From positions 22,759,121 through 22,823,120 of the forward strand of contig OZ038495.1 in assembly GCA_964036315.1 (NCBI GenBank): a DNA stretch of 64,000 bases, written 5' to 3'. The position numbers were made by a program, and so were the translations under genes. A model generated the notes under the pieces. It was not told the origin of the DNA, searched no databases, and saw only the letters and a program-made list of their open reading frames with translations. This DNA is from Acanthosepion esculentum. Lineage: Eukaryota; Mollusca; Cephalopoda; Sepiida; Sepiidae. Shown here piece after piece: positions 10,361 through 20,140 of the stretch (position 1 is its first letter; every line of letters begins with the position of its first letter).

Positions 10361-10840
10361 AGTGTATCTATCAAAAGTTTTGAAACCCGCCCCCAAATCC
10401 TAATAATAAGACTTATTTAATTGAAATATAATGTATATTTTTTACTGTGTGCCAAAAACTTACCAAATAAGAAAAAAAAGTATTGACCTAAGTTGAAAAT
10501 TTTGTATTTACAAGAAAAGTCTTTGTTTTTTATCACTACCTTGATGATAGAAGTCATTAATACTTCAAGGTTTTTGCACAGATCATCATTGACATCTTGT
10601 GTCCAAATTGTCTTTATTCCTTCTTCCAGATGATCTGTGGTGGAAATTTTCATTAGTGAAATCTTTCTTTTCATAATATTCCACAGATTGTCCAGTGACT
10701 TGGGCGATCATTCCAAGAGCTTGATATCATGATCCTGAAACTATTTTTTTGTTTTTGCTTTTTTTACATGTTTAGCAGTATGGCAGAGAACACCATTCTC
10801 CATAAAAATGGTGAATGTTTCTTATTTGTATGAACATACC
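10361..10840 (-). pseudogene. Tc1-like transposase C-terminal half
   Basis: The end at 10361 reads CAGTGTATCTATCAAAAGTT, a Tc1-type terminal repeat. On the minus strand, FMENGVLCHTAKHVKK corresponds to the QQDNAPCHTA block of the second catalytic Asp; that Asp is lost (EN for DN). After a stop, FQDHDIKLLE-SPKSLDNLW corresponds to the LLEWP-SPDLNPIENLW block, with several residues missing. MKRKI and a helical C-terminus follow. The 5' half of the gene and the other terminal repeat are absent. Confidence 0.75.
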
Positions 10841-11087
10841 AAAATTCTACATGATACTGTATATATATGATTAATAAAGATGAAAATTTTAACTAAACTC
10901 ATGCATTTTTGTAATTTTGTGTAATCGTGATGTTAACTCACTGTTTACACAAACTCACAAATAAATCCTAATTTTAACTGTTGTTCATTGTTAAGTAAAA
11001 AAGAAAAAAGGTTGTTATTTTCCGAGAAGGGAAAGTTTGGTTAACTTGCAATCTGTTCATCTCACTCATAATAAACCTAGTTAACTT
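10841..11087. other. AT-rich spacer, nothing recognised
   Basis: Between the Tc1 fragment and a mariner end. No further features seen. Confidence 0.35.
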
Positions 11088-11513
11088 ATTGGGTTGGAAC
11101 AAAAGCTTGTAGAATTTTTCAGTAGGTGACATTTGAACGTGATTTCATTCCACGCATGGCTGAAAATTATGATATTTATGTTCATGTGAATTTTAAATGT
11201 TTTTACATTAAAAGTGATAATGAAGAAAAATGAGATGCAATTTCATCAGTTGATGCCTTTTTATTTCTGGAAAGGAAAACATTGTACAAAAACCAAACAA
11301 AATATGTGCCATTTATAGAGCTAGTACCATAGCTGAGACTACTGCTCATAGAATTTTGATAGCTTTAGAATTGGAAATTTTGATCTATTCTTGCAGGTCT
11401 GCAATTGTTTATAATCACCAAATCAAAATGTTGATTAAAAAATAATCCAAGTCATACAATACAGGTCATCACAGAGATACTCCACATATCTAATATGACT
11501 GAAAAGATCAAAG

Positions 11514-11516
<3 letters not shown>
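11088..11516 (+). pseudogene. Mariner transposase N-terminal fragment
   Basis: Starts with a mariner-like terminal repeat (ATTGGGTTGGAACAAAAGCT). From about 11225, allowing small frameshifts, the plus strand reads FYFWKGK, NMCHLYRASTIAETTAHRIL, a diverged helix-turn-helix block, LIKNNPSHT and TEILHISNMTEKIKV. These correspond to the two helix-turn-helix segments of mariner transposases. The catalytic domain is missing; the copy breaks off at the (TA)n tract at 11520. Confidence 0.65.

Positions 11517-11517
<1 letters not shown>

Positions 11518-11571
<54 letters not shown>
11518..11571. repeat. (TA)n tract between mariner fragment and foldback
   Basis: About 26 TA units joining two unrelated elements. 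Confidence 0.9.
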
Positions 11572-11577
<6 letters not shown>

Positions 11578-11880
11578 TAAGTAATTCATCGAGTCTAGAA
11601 GAAAGCTCAACAGAATGCAGAAAGCACTGGATGGGTGTTTCGTCCTATATTTGGGACTCATCAGGAGTGTGCATCCACTACCAAGGCCCGCTGGAACAGT
11701 TGGTATGACGTTTACCTGATAACATAACTGTCTGGGTTTCAATTCTCAGTAGTGGATACGCACTGCTAATGAGTCCCACATATAGGATAAAACAGCTGTC
11801 CAGTGCTTTCTGCATTCTGTTGAGTTTTCTTCTAGACTCGATGAATTGCTTAATTATCTCAAATCCTCCTAATTTCTAAC
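11572..11880. mobile_element. Foldback element with tRNA-like loop and hammerhead-like core
   Basis: Arms about 11575-11690 and 11745-11860 are inverted copies (CATCGAGTCTAGAAGAAAGC and its complement). The centre (11690-11745) looks tRNA-like: GGTATGACGTTTACC, then GGGTTTCAATTCTC as a B-box. On the minus strand, 11637-11664 reads CTGATGA, GTCC, a 7-nt loop, AGGAC, GAAAC, which is the hammerhead ribozyme core with a 4-bp stem II. The other arm (11765-11793) carries a degraded version. (TA)n tracts border the unit on both sides. Confidence 0.75.
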
Positions 11881-11884
11881 ACAC

Positions 11885-11895
<11 letters not shown>

Positions 11896-11941
<46 letters not shown>
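11896..11941. repeat. (TA)n tract
   Basis: About 23 TA units. Immediately after it, 11942-12010 carries an inverted-type motif (GGTTTCACCTAATGGATCAT) that recurs in the hairpin at 45.17-45.25 kb. Confidence 0.9.
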
Positions 11942-11943
<2 letters not shown>

Positions 11944-12344
11944 TTCAGGCTCTTTAGTATTCTATCTACCTAGGTTTCACCTAATGGATCATCAGGATAA
12001 TTCCGACTATGGACAGTTGGCCCAATTAACATTTTATTGATAAAGCGGATACCAGAAAGAATAAAAAATTAGCATAAAAAAATCAAAACCCTCATTCTTA
12101 TTGCCAAGTAACCATGCTTTTTTATACCTACAACCATTAAGTACTTCAGATCTCTGGTTGAGTAATTCATTAGGATTATTGTAAGAGGCTATAGCTAATT
12201 TTTCCTCCATTCATAGGAGGCAATATCTATCACCAGCCTTATATTTACAGCATTATTTTTACTATCTCCCATTTTAATATAGGATTTCTATCTTGTTTCT
12301 TTTTAATTTCTCACATATAGTTAGATAAACTATGTGTTTGATAG

Positions 12345-12348
<4 letters not shown>

Positions 12349-12389
<41 letters not shown>
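12349..12389. repeat. (TA)n tract
   Basis: About 20 TA units, upstream of the inverted SINE at 12.44 kb. Confidence 0.9.
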
Positions 12390-12393
<4 letters not shown>

Positions 12394-12439
12394 GAAATAT
12401 ATGTGTTTGAATATATCTGTGTTTCTAACAAAATGAATG

Positions 12440-12720
12440 GAAAAAAATGTTTTAATCTGACGTTAATATTATTTCAAACGTTATTTTTAGTGGCTATCCA
12501 TATTTGAGTAGCTGGATCTGATGGTGGTTTCTCCTACAAAGGGGATATAGATTCAAATCCTGCTGGAGGAAACATTTTCTTTAAGTTTTCTTGAGTATGC
12601 AGGCCAAGTAGACAAAATAAATACTGTTTAAAGTAATCAGAGCATTTACTCAAATACGGGTATCCATTAAAAATAACTTTCAAAGTAATAAAAATATATC
12701 TGTGTACAAATATCCAAATT
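12440..12720. mobile_element. Inverted SINE unit, second family
   Basis: The left end (about 12460-12512, TTATTTTTAGTGGCTATCCA) is the inverted copy of the right end (about 12645-12705, TATCCATTAAAAATAACTTT). A tRNA-like head lies between: CTGGATCTGATGGTGGTTTC then a B-box-like GATTCAAATCCTG. The right-hand body (TTTTCTTGAGTATGCAGGCC) matches a diverged copy at 18.44-18.60 kb. This is the same outward-tail arrangement as family I. Confidence 0.65.
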
Positions 12721-12769
12721 TGTCTTTGAAATTCACTTAAAAAAAGCCAGAAACTTTTGTAATAACCTA

Positions 12770-12900
12770 ATATTTATTAAACTTTCTTTAGTATAGCATA
12801 TGGGACACTCAGTGAGGATCAAACTTGCATAAATGTAAGTAATGCTCCTTGAGACTAACTTGCTAACAATTGTTCCTAGGAAATGTAATTGTTAGCTATT
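12770..12900 (-). mobile_element. Single tRNA-like unit of the 124-bp repeat family
   Basis: GGGACACTCAGTGAGGATCA, then AATGCTCCTTGAGACTAACT and GCTAACAATTG match the diverged outer units of the 60-61 kb array. On the minus strand it has A-box- and B-box-like blocks. Confidence 0.5.
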
Positions 12901-12984
12901 TATTATAATCAGTTTAATATGATACAAAGCCAAAAATTCTTGGTGGAATGCTTGAGATGATGAATTATTATTATGTACTGTTCT

Positions 12985-13255
12985 ATTGAGACTAGCATTT
13001 TCATCTTAGTTGTTATACTCTCAACATTTTGGCTATTATACCCTCCAACATTCTTGCAGTGTTTCTCTTTGCATTTGGTAAGATTCTTGGAGTTACAAGC
13101 TAAACCTTTTATTCAATTCACAGAGATCAACTGCTCTCATTCCACTTTCTATGTTTAAAGGAGGTAACTCATATCAGTTCATATTCACCAGTCTTATTCA
13201 GCTTTGTTTTGCTTGTCTACTTCTGACTCTCAACCAGAGTATGGGACTTAGAGCC
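12985..13255 (-). mobile_element. Diverged family-I SINE copy
   Basis: CTCAACATTTTGGCTATTAT, ACCTTTTATTCAATTCACAG and GAGGTAACTCATATCAGTTC align, with divergence, to the minus-strand family-I copy at 9.4 kb. The tandem array at 13256 interrupts it, and 13485-13680 carries more of the same sequence, including ATAGAACTCACAACTG and TTAACCAACACTTTAACCCA from the tRNA-like head. Confidence 0.55.
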
Positions 13256-13432
13256 ATGCCAGTCTCAGGTACTGAACTGCCAGTCTCAGGTACTGAACTG
13301 CCAGTCTCAAGTACTGAACTGCCAGTCTCAAGTACTGAACTGCCAGTCTCAGGTACTGAACTGCCAGTCTCAGGTACTGAACTGCCAGTCTCAGGTACTG
13401 AACTGCCAGTCTCAAGTACTGAACTGCCAGTA
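13256..13432. repeat. 21-bp minisatellite, about 8 units
   Basis: Units read GCCAGTCTCAGGTACTGAAC plus T. A G/A variant position runs G G A A G G G A along the array. As 21 is divisible by 3, both strands stay open (VSGTELP repeats on plus), but this is a by-product. Each unit contains, on the minus strand, GTTCAGTACCTG, which resembles the B-box of the SINE it interrupts. Confidence 0.9.
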
Positions 13433-13763
13433 ATTGCAACCAAGTTGAGCATGCTGGTCTTATTCTGCTTTCTATGCTTAGGGAATATTCCATATCAGTT
13501 AATACTCACCAATCTTATTTACCTTTGTGTCACTTGTCTGTTTCTTCTACTGGACCAGATTATATGACTTTTCAGCACTACCACATCCAGGGATAGAACT
13601 CACAACTGCCGAGGAACCTGATATATCTTAACCAACACTTTAACCCACTTATTGATAAACTCTCCCACAACACAGAAAAAATAATTTACAATAACTATAT
13701 TGATAGATTGAGATAAAATGGCATTAGTTTATGTTATATTCTGTGCTAATAAGAATATATACT

Positions 13764-14014
13764 TGAACAACACGGTGGATAAAATAAGTAAAGGTTTATT
13801 GTACAAAACCAGTCCAATAAGAATAAAGGTAACAGTTATGCACAAGGTTGTCGCAAGTCAATCCAGTAGTGAGTGCGACTATTGGAAGGTCGGTAGTTCT
13901 CACGTAAGTCTGAGTCGTACTCAACAGATCCCAGCTAGTCTCTGTAGTCTGTTGACTTACAGATACTTATAGGTAGTTACTACCTATAGTGTAGTTTGAC
14001 AGATGTTTGTTACA
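13764..14014 (-). mobile_element. Probable LTR
   Basis: On the minus strand the segment starts TGTAACAAACATCTG and ends GTGTTGTTCA, giving TG...CA ends. It has a TATA-like CTATAAGTATC and a CAATAAA signal near the end. The bases just outside its 5' end on the minus strand include a G-rich AAGGCAGGAGG that could be a polypurine tract, so it may be a 3' LTR of a deleted element. No flanking duplication was found. Confidence 0.45.
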
Positions 14015-14208
14015 CCAACAAACAACCCACTCATAAAACCTCCTGCCTTCTATGTGCACACCATCACCAAGACCAGAATATGAGCAACTGCTTGCATCTA
14101 CTGTTCAGTACCATCTATCCAAGGCTTGCAATGTACTTGCTGTTGTTGTAGTAGAAGTGACAAGACTGGGGTCACACATCCAATCTTCACTTCTCGCCAG
14201 CTAAAATG

Positions 14209-14518
14209 TGTGTTCGTCCCACCTTTCGGTAGACACTGGTAAATATACAGCTCAATCTATCGGTAGGTTGAAGCTAGCGTCCAGCTTCCAGACAAAAATA
14301 AACAGAGTCGTAACTTAATATGAAACTCTATAATAGTGCACGTCACCACGGTCCCGACCGCACTGCCAGCCAATGTCCCAGACCGTTTTTATTAACCAAA
14401 AATACGGCCAACGTACCAATCATTGCCGTTGGCCTCGCTCTCAATCAGAGTCCCCAGCTCATTCAATCAGCATGCAGACCGCCACTAGACAAATCTTGCC
14501 AAGCAGCATAAAATAACA
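14209..14518 (-). mobile_element. Probable solo LTR with 4-bp duplication
   Basis: The plus strand starts TGTGTTCGTCCC and ends AAATAACA, giving TG...CA ends. It is flanked by AATG at 14205-14208 and 14519-14522. On the minus strand GGTTAATAAAAACGG gives an AATAAA signal and ATTATAGAG is TATA-like. No coding region adjoins it, as expected for a solo LTR. It is inserted in, or next to, the remnant that carries the LTR at 13.76 kb. Confidence 0.6.
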
Positions 14519-14900
14519 AATGTTGAAGAATGTACTTTCCTTTTACAAAACAGCAGCCCGACAAGCAAAACATCTTGGGTGCTTTGACTCCGGTAAGTGC
14601 GAATATTTATCGTCACACTTGCTGTTCAAGGCATGCAGTGTACCTGCTGTTCAAGGCATGCAGTGTACTTGCTGTTCAAATACATTTGTAGTGCCATCTA
14701 TACTATCAGTCATAGTTTCCCCAAACATTCAATTCATCAAGACAGGATAACCCATCAGGTGGTAAACACCACTCAGGCCCTGGGGAGTGAACTAGGGAAC
14801 AAAACACAAACTCTTCACTCCTACAACACAAGATTAAACCTGTTAAAAGTTTTTTCTCCTTTTGGTTAGTTTCTCTTCTACATATTTTTCATTTATTTCT
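14519..14900. other. Possible retroelement remnant with short tandem repeat
   Basis: Higher GC than its surroundings. A 25-bp unit containing GGCATGCAGTGTACTTGCTG is repeated about 2.5 times at 14628-14680. Related wording (GCTTGCAATGTACTTGCTG) occurs at 14125-14145, on the other side of the LTR, so both may belong to one interrupted element. No conserved polyprotein motif was seen. Confidence 0.35.
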
Positions 14901-15735
14901 TAAATATATTTTCTTTCATCTTATTTTTTATCCCAATATACATGTCATTTTTACATTCTTCAACTCTTTAACTAAGCAACAAGGGTCTCGAAGAATAAAC
15001 TTCTGACTAGATTTGAACTCGCATCATCTCTCTTTGGATGTTTGTGTGATTGTGTTATGCTGATTAGATTACAAGAGCTAACCATCAGATATCATTCAAA
15101 TGCAGTCATATAGTCATATTCTTCTTTGTCCATTCTTACTTCTGCACTGTATTGTTTGTTTACACCTTCTAGTAGTGATGGTGGGGGTTGTAAACTTGAT
15201 AGTTTAAAGCTGTTTGTATAATTTATTGTGATTTTTGTATTATGCATAACCTAAAGCAATTCAGTGACCCATTGTTAAGATAAAATACACCATGTCAAGA
15301 AAATACTGATACAAATTTCCTATGATTAAAAGATTTAACTCAAATGTCATCTATATAAGTAATGACAATATACATCAGGTTTAATTTCTCTCAATTTCAA
15401 ATGACAATCTTATATAAGTTTATAAACTTGTTCATTAATTACCTTTTTTCTTTTCATATATTCTTAGTGTCATAGCTACATATTTATTTTAAAAACAAAC
15501 TGGAAATATATGAAAATATTAAAACTGAACATTTAGCATTTCACAAATTTTGAAGCTGAAAACAAGAAAGAAAAAAGAAATTTATGAATCTTCTCGAACT
15601 TTGACATAAGAATATAGAGTTTACGTCTACTCTCAGCAGCCTTTTCAATAATATGGATATTTTTTATTCAGTTATTTAAAATTGTATATTATTATGAAAG
15701 TGTTAAAATATTAATATTGTTCTCTTGTATTAAAA
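14901..15735. other. AT-rich DNA, nothing recognised
   Basis: A tRNA-like minus-strand remnant is possible at 14995-15080 (GATTTGAACTCGCATCATCT). Otherwise no feature supported. Confidence 0.35.
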
Positions 15736-15739
15736 TAGG

Positions 15740-15935
15740 CAGTAGACCATTTGCCATTTGACACTATAGAACCCAGTCTGTCCTGCTATTTACCCATAGA
15801 TGGGGGGAGAAAATGATTCATACCTTTCCCATGGGTATTAGCACGTAAGTGAATGTAATGGATTCGACTGGAATTTGAACTTGGCTCTCTGATTTCTCAA
15901 TCTGAGCCACTATCCATTATTCCACCATGCCTCCT
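15740..15935 (-). mobile_element. tRNA-derived SINE, body shared with the 5S SINE
   Basis: On the minus strand it begins GGCATGGTGGAATAATGGAT (A-box side), then GAGCCAAGTTCAAATTCCAG (B-box). The body runs CATTACATTCACTTACGTGC to CAGGACAGACTGGGTTCTAT. It matches the copies at 23.14 and 32.69 kb, but here the 5S part is absent. Confidence 0.8.
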
Positions 15936-16110
15936 GTGTATATGCACTTATACATAAATAACAGAAAACATGGATAGTAAATTGGCAACCATAATTAAGG
16001 AAGGAGCAGAGATAATAGGGAAAAGAAATAGAACAAAGAGAAGTATTTAAAGCCTATGAACTTTTTTAAAAAAAGAAAAGAACTTGAAATATGCTTTTTC
16101 TGTCACTCCC

Positions 16111-16116
<6 letters not shown>

Positions 16117-16141
<25 letters not shown>
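16117..16141. repeat. (TA)n tract
   Basis: Twelve TA units. At 16235-16290 a minus-strand CGATGATGGCC...GGCCAAAAC resembles the degraded hammerhead-like motif found in other elements. Confidence 0.85.
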
Positions 16142-16491
16142 TTTGAACGATAAAAATTATTAAAAAAATCAATTAAAATCTTCAGACATACTGGGTTGTA
16201 GATTAATATTCTTATGTTTTTATTATTATTATTATTTCATTTAGATTCCTCGACTAGTTTTGGCCAACATGGCCATCATCGGGAGAGAAAAAAATGTTTC
16301 TGCTTGCTGGTGGCAGTAAACTACAGAAATGAATGTCTTGATGGAGAAAATGAACTTTTGTCTGTAGTTTTCATTTGTTTTTTTATTTGTTTTTTTAGCT
16401 TTTTAACATGAGTTTATTAACATTCCTTGTGTTGGTCAAACAGTCTCTTTTAAGTTGTCATTTGAGATAAGAGCTGGATGGATTCATGCTA

Positions 16492-16492
<1 letters not shown>

Positions 16493-16534
<42 letters not shown>
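16493..16534. repeat. (TA)n tract
   Basis: About 21 TA units. Confidence 0.9.
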
Positions 16535-16536
<2 letters not shown>

Positions 16537-16739
16537 ATTGAAAGGCAGAAACAGGGAAAGTTGGGGACAAAATGTTAACTGAAGAGTATTATACAAACCT
16601 GTAAGCTTCAATAATGAAAGGATTGCACTTAAAAATATGGAGCCTGGAAAAGCACTAGATAATGATGCCACTGCAACAGACATTTTGAAAGCTGTAAGAG
16701 AAGAACTTCACAAAGAATGAACATAGCTATTTACAGAGT

Positions 16740-17230
16740 GATTTGGTTTGTTTTGTTTTATGGTATATCAATCTCAATGGGTTATTTAATACTGACATTT
16801 TTATTGCTGGTAATATTTTTTTTTCAAAAAATGTATTGCTGGTAATATGTTTTTCTTCAAAAATCTATTTCTGGGAATTTTTTTTTTTTCAAAAAATGTA
16901 TAGCTGTTTCTATTGCTGGTACTTTTTTTTTTTTTTTTATTAAGTATTACTGGTAATAATTTTTTTTTACAAAGTATTTCTGGTATTAAAACCTATTTTT
17001 ACACTTTCATAGTATTTTGACCCAAGTTTGGGTGTTAACTATTTGCCCATAGCTGGGACCCTAACAGGTGCTACTACCTCAGGTCAGGGTGGACCTGGGA
17101 ACATCAGCAATTGAGAGATGGTTCCATGCTCCTCAAAACCTCCTGATCGGAGACCTTGCTGTGGGACGTTGTTTATCATCTTACCCAGGATGTGAATGTA
17201 GTTTAACGTCATACCCAGGACGAATTTACA
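16740..17230 (+). mobile_element. Unclassified repeat with GGTAATATTTTT minisatellite
   Basis: Homologous to 45.24-45.71 kb and partly to 18.31-18.44 kb. It opens with GGTTTGTTTTGTTTTATGG and has several units of about 30 bp (TGCTGGTAATATTTTTTTTC). It then has the conserved 3' block: GGTGGACCTGGGAACATCAG, GAGATGGTTCCATGCTCCTC, and two copies of TTACCCAGGATGTGAATGTA-like sequence. No coding potential. Class unknown. Confidence 0.65.
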
Positions 17231-17319
17231 GAATGCTTTTTATAGAAAGTATTATCCTACTTTATAAAAAATGAGATAATCTAGGCCTTGGCAACTATCA
17301 CCTTATCACATGAATATTA

Positions 17320-17970
17320 AATATATACAAATTATTCTCAAAAGTACTTACAAACAGAAAAGAATCGAAGATAATAGACCATCTATAAACTGATTGTAAA
17401 AAAACAAATTATTTTTGTGCTCTGAAAAGTCATTTGACTTGAAAGAACACATAATAGTGTTTATTATCCTGCTCTTATTAGGTGTTAATGAAAACTATAC
17501 GTCATGGAGAATATGTCATGCTAACAGTACTGCAATAATTTAGCTACACAAAGACATAAAGACAGTAAAGGTGTGAAGTAAGGAAATATGAATTCACCTA
17601 TTTACAACAGACCTTGAAAGTATCAACCAGAAAATGAATTGGGAAGGAATTATGGGAGTAAACATAAATGAATCATTTTTCAAGCATTTGTGATTTATTG
17701 ATAACATTTTACTAATATCAAAATCAATTAATGAATTACGAGAAATGCAACATGATCTAAATTGGGAAAGTTTCAACATAGACTTAAAAATGAATGAAGA
17801 TAAAACTGATTTTTGATTTAAACAATCCTCAAAAGATCATGAGATAGATGAAGAACTGGAAGAAGTCCAGGAATACATATATTTAGGAAAAGTTAATAAT
17901 ATAAAAGATCATGGAAATGAAATTAAACAACAGGGTGGAAAGCTTTTAATAAAAATGGAGACACAATGAA
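17320..17970 (+). pseudogene. Decayed LINE reverse transcriptase, second family
   Basis: Across frameshifts the plus strand reads LFSKVLTNRKESKIIDHL, then TLESINQKMNWEGIMGVNIN, FIDNILLISKSINELREMQH, DLNWESFNIDLKMNEDKTDF and EELEEVQEYIYLGK. This is the order of RT motifs from the fingers to motifs C, D and E. Motif C reads FIDN instead of FADD, so one catalytic Asp is lost. It is distinct in sequence from the LINE at 2.99 kb. Confidence 0.7.
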
Positions 17971-18299
17971 AAGCATCTTAGCTGCAATTTGCTTAACATT
18001 TCAATGTATAATGATGTATGAACATGAAACTGATCACTTTTTCAGATTTTGGGAAGTGGTTTAGGCTGAGAACTTTTCATATGCCCACATATATATAGAC
18101 GTTTCTAAAGAAGAGACATTTTTAATCTTAGATTTTTATTACATCAAATGTTGTAGTAGATACTCATATTTGAAATAGATGTCCCATTTATATTTTAAAC
18201 CGTGAGTATTACATCAGCCTGCACAGCTAAAAATTTTAATTAAGAAAGTGTGCTCTTCAGCAGAAGTCAAAGATGTATCCCTCTTAAAAGTGAAAATAG

Positions 18300-18440
18300 G
18301 GCCTTGCTGGAGATAACACCAGCAATTAAGAGGTGGTTCCATGCTCCTCAAAATCTCCTGATCAGAAGCCTTGCTGTTGGACGTAGTTTACAATCTTACC
18401 CAGGATGTGAATGTAGTTTAACATCATACGTCTCTCTGTA
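18300..18440 (+). mobile_element. 3' fragment of the GGTAATATT repeat
   Basis: GAGGTGGTTCCATGCTCCTC and TTACCCAGGATGTGAATGTA match the 3' block at 17.1 and 45.6 kb. Confidence 0.65.
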
Positions 18441-18660
18441 GACAAGTGGTAAAGCACACCAGATTAAACAGTGGTTTCTCTAAGATTTCTCAAGTATACA
18501 TGCCAATGGGTGTAATACACACCATTTAATATAAGAATAGGGCATAAATTTCAAATATGAAAATCCATGATAACATTTGAAGTAATATTAGATCATTGCA
18601 AAATTTTGTGCACAATTTTCATTGTTTTTAATTTTCTAATTGGGTACAAACTTTTGCAAT
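18440..18660 (+). mobile_element. SINE copy, second family, with terminal hairpin
   Basis: The head TCTCTGTAGACAAGTGGTAA is A-box-like. The body TTTCTCAAGTATACATGCCA matches 12.59 kb. The end has an inverted pair (ATCATTGCAAAATTTTGTGC and its complement) at 18593-18664. Confidence 0.5.
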
Positions 18661-18673
18661 GATATAATATTTC

Positions 18674-18759
<86 letters not shown>

Positions 18760-18856
18760 AAAAATAAAATAATATTTTACTCTACTTTCTATTGAGCACT
18801 TTTTAAAACAAATAAATGCTGGGGATTTCTACCCCATCTGTTCTTTCTCTTATTTG

Positions 18857-18881
<25 letters not shown>
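18661..18881. repeat. (TCTA)n, (TA)n and TATTGAGCAC module
   Basis: (TCTA)n at 18672-18712 passes into (TA)n to 18756. Then comes CTCTACTTTCTATTGAGCAC, as at 6.54 kb, then (TA)n again at 18858-18881. Confidence 0.8.
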
Positions 18882-18888
<7 letters not shown>

Positions 18889-19211
18889 GAAAGAGAGAGT
18901 TAATGCTCATTATATATAAACACATGTAGGGGTGCTGAAAATTCTTGAAATTTGGTCAGATTTGGGGAATATAATAATTAAAATGTTTTTTTATATTGTA
19001 ATATCACTCTGTATTTTATACATTACATTTACTCCTGTGTTCAATAACGTTTGTGTTGTTGACAATTTTTTATTGTTATACATTGATATTTGTATAACAA
19101 AGATTGTATTTTGCAAAAACAAAAAAGAAGCAAAACAATTGACCAGGGTATTTCAGTTTCCTACCAGTTTTTGTTTACAGATAGAGCATTAATAATAATA
19201 AACAAAATTAA

Positions 19212-19644
19212 GTATCTGTCTATATTTCTGAGATGAGGTATTATGTACACTATTTACATTATTCAGACTATTGCCCTCCTCTTCGTTGCCATATTTATCG
19301 CAACATTTCAGCCGTTGTATGCTCCAACCTTCTTCAGGCGGTTGGAATGTTGAACTGAACCCTTTATTTTGTTCATTGGAGTAGACTGTTCTAGTTCCAC
19401 GTGCCATGTCTAATGGATGTCAGTTATCAGTTATCTCCTGTTAATTCACCTCTCCAGGTTCTCTACTGCCTTAACCAGGTATTGAACTCACAACTCTTTG
19501 GGTCCAATCACTGGATCTAACTAACACCTTTATCCACTGTGCCATGTGTTCTTAAGGACACATGGCCCAATAGCATGTGTCATTAAGGACACACAACACT
19601 GGTTATTTACATTATTCGGACAATAGTCCGAATAGTGTAAATAG
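19212..19644. mobile_element. Inverted SINE unit, family I, with 13-bp target duplication
   Basis: A full minus-strand copy runs from its tail (TATTTCTGAGATGAGGTATT) to its head (box complements near 19480-19545). Extra head-derived sequence follows, then a short plus-strand tail (GGACAATAGTCCGAATAGTG) at the right end. TAAACAAAATTAA flanks the unit at 19199-19211 and 19645-19657. The right inverted part is much shorter than in the other two intact copies. Confidence 0.85.
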
Positions 19645-19657
19645 TAAACAAAATTAA

Positions 19658-20077
19658 ATTTTCATTTATCTTGTCCCTACTCTCAGTTTTAAGACCTTTT
19701 AATGAAAATGAATTAATCTTAACATTTTTTAAGGAAAATTAATTTCTTTAAAATTTCCTTTTAAGGAAAATGAATTAACATCTTTTAAGAAAAATGTTTC
19801 TGAAAATAAGTTCAATTTTACAATTAAGTCTTCTGACAAGTGATTTTAATCTTTATAAAATTAGGAGTACAGACAAGATTAGTAAACTTTAAATTATATA
19901 TATCTACCAGGTCTGATGAAGCGAAATTGAATTCTTAATTTTGTGAAATAAAATATTACCATGGCTTTCTGAAATCTTCTATTTGTTAATTAATTATCAC
20001 TTGCTCTGTTATTTGCATTGAGCTCTCATGATTTATATCCTCCCTGGCATTATCCATACAGATTTCCAATTATCTTT

Positions 20078-20082
<5 letters not shown>
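19658..20082. other. AT-rich spacer with a faint motif
   Basis: Contains repeated TTTTAAGGAAAATGAATTAA-like words at 19700-19800, and CTGATGAAGCGAAAT at 19912. Otherwise nothing recognised. Confidence 0.35.

Positions 20083-20137
<55 letters not shown>
20083..20137. repeat. (TA)n tract, left of the Tc1 insertion
   Basis: Continues as (TA)n at 21311-21367 on the other side of the transposon, so the element inserted into one long (TA)n tract. Confidence 0.9.

Positions 20138-20140
<3 letters not shown>

Noticed and set aside
13151..13567. 138-residue frame with VSGTELP repeats
   Set aside because: Produced by a 21-bp minisatellite inside a SINE. Both strands are open, and the repeat length is a multiple of 3.
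14597..14869. 90-residue Cys-containing frame
   Set aside because: Covers a short tandem repeat within a probable LTR-element remnant, and overlapping frames are equally open.
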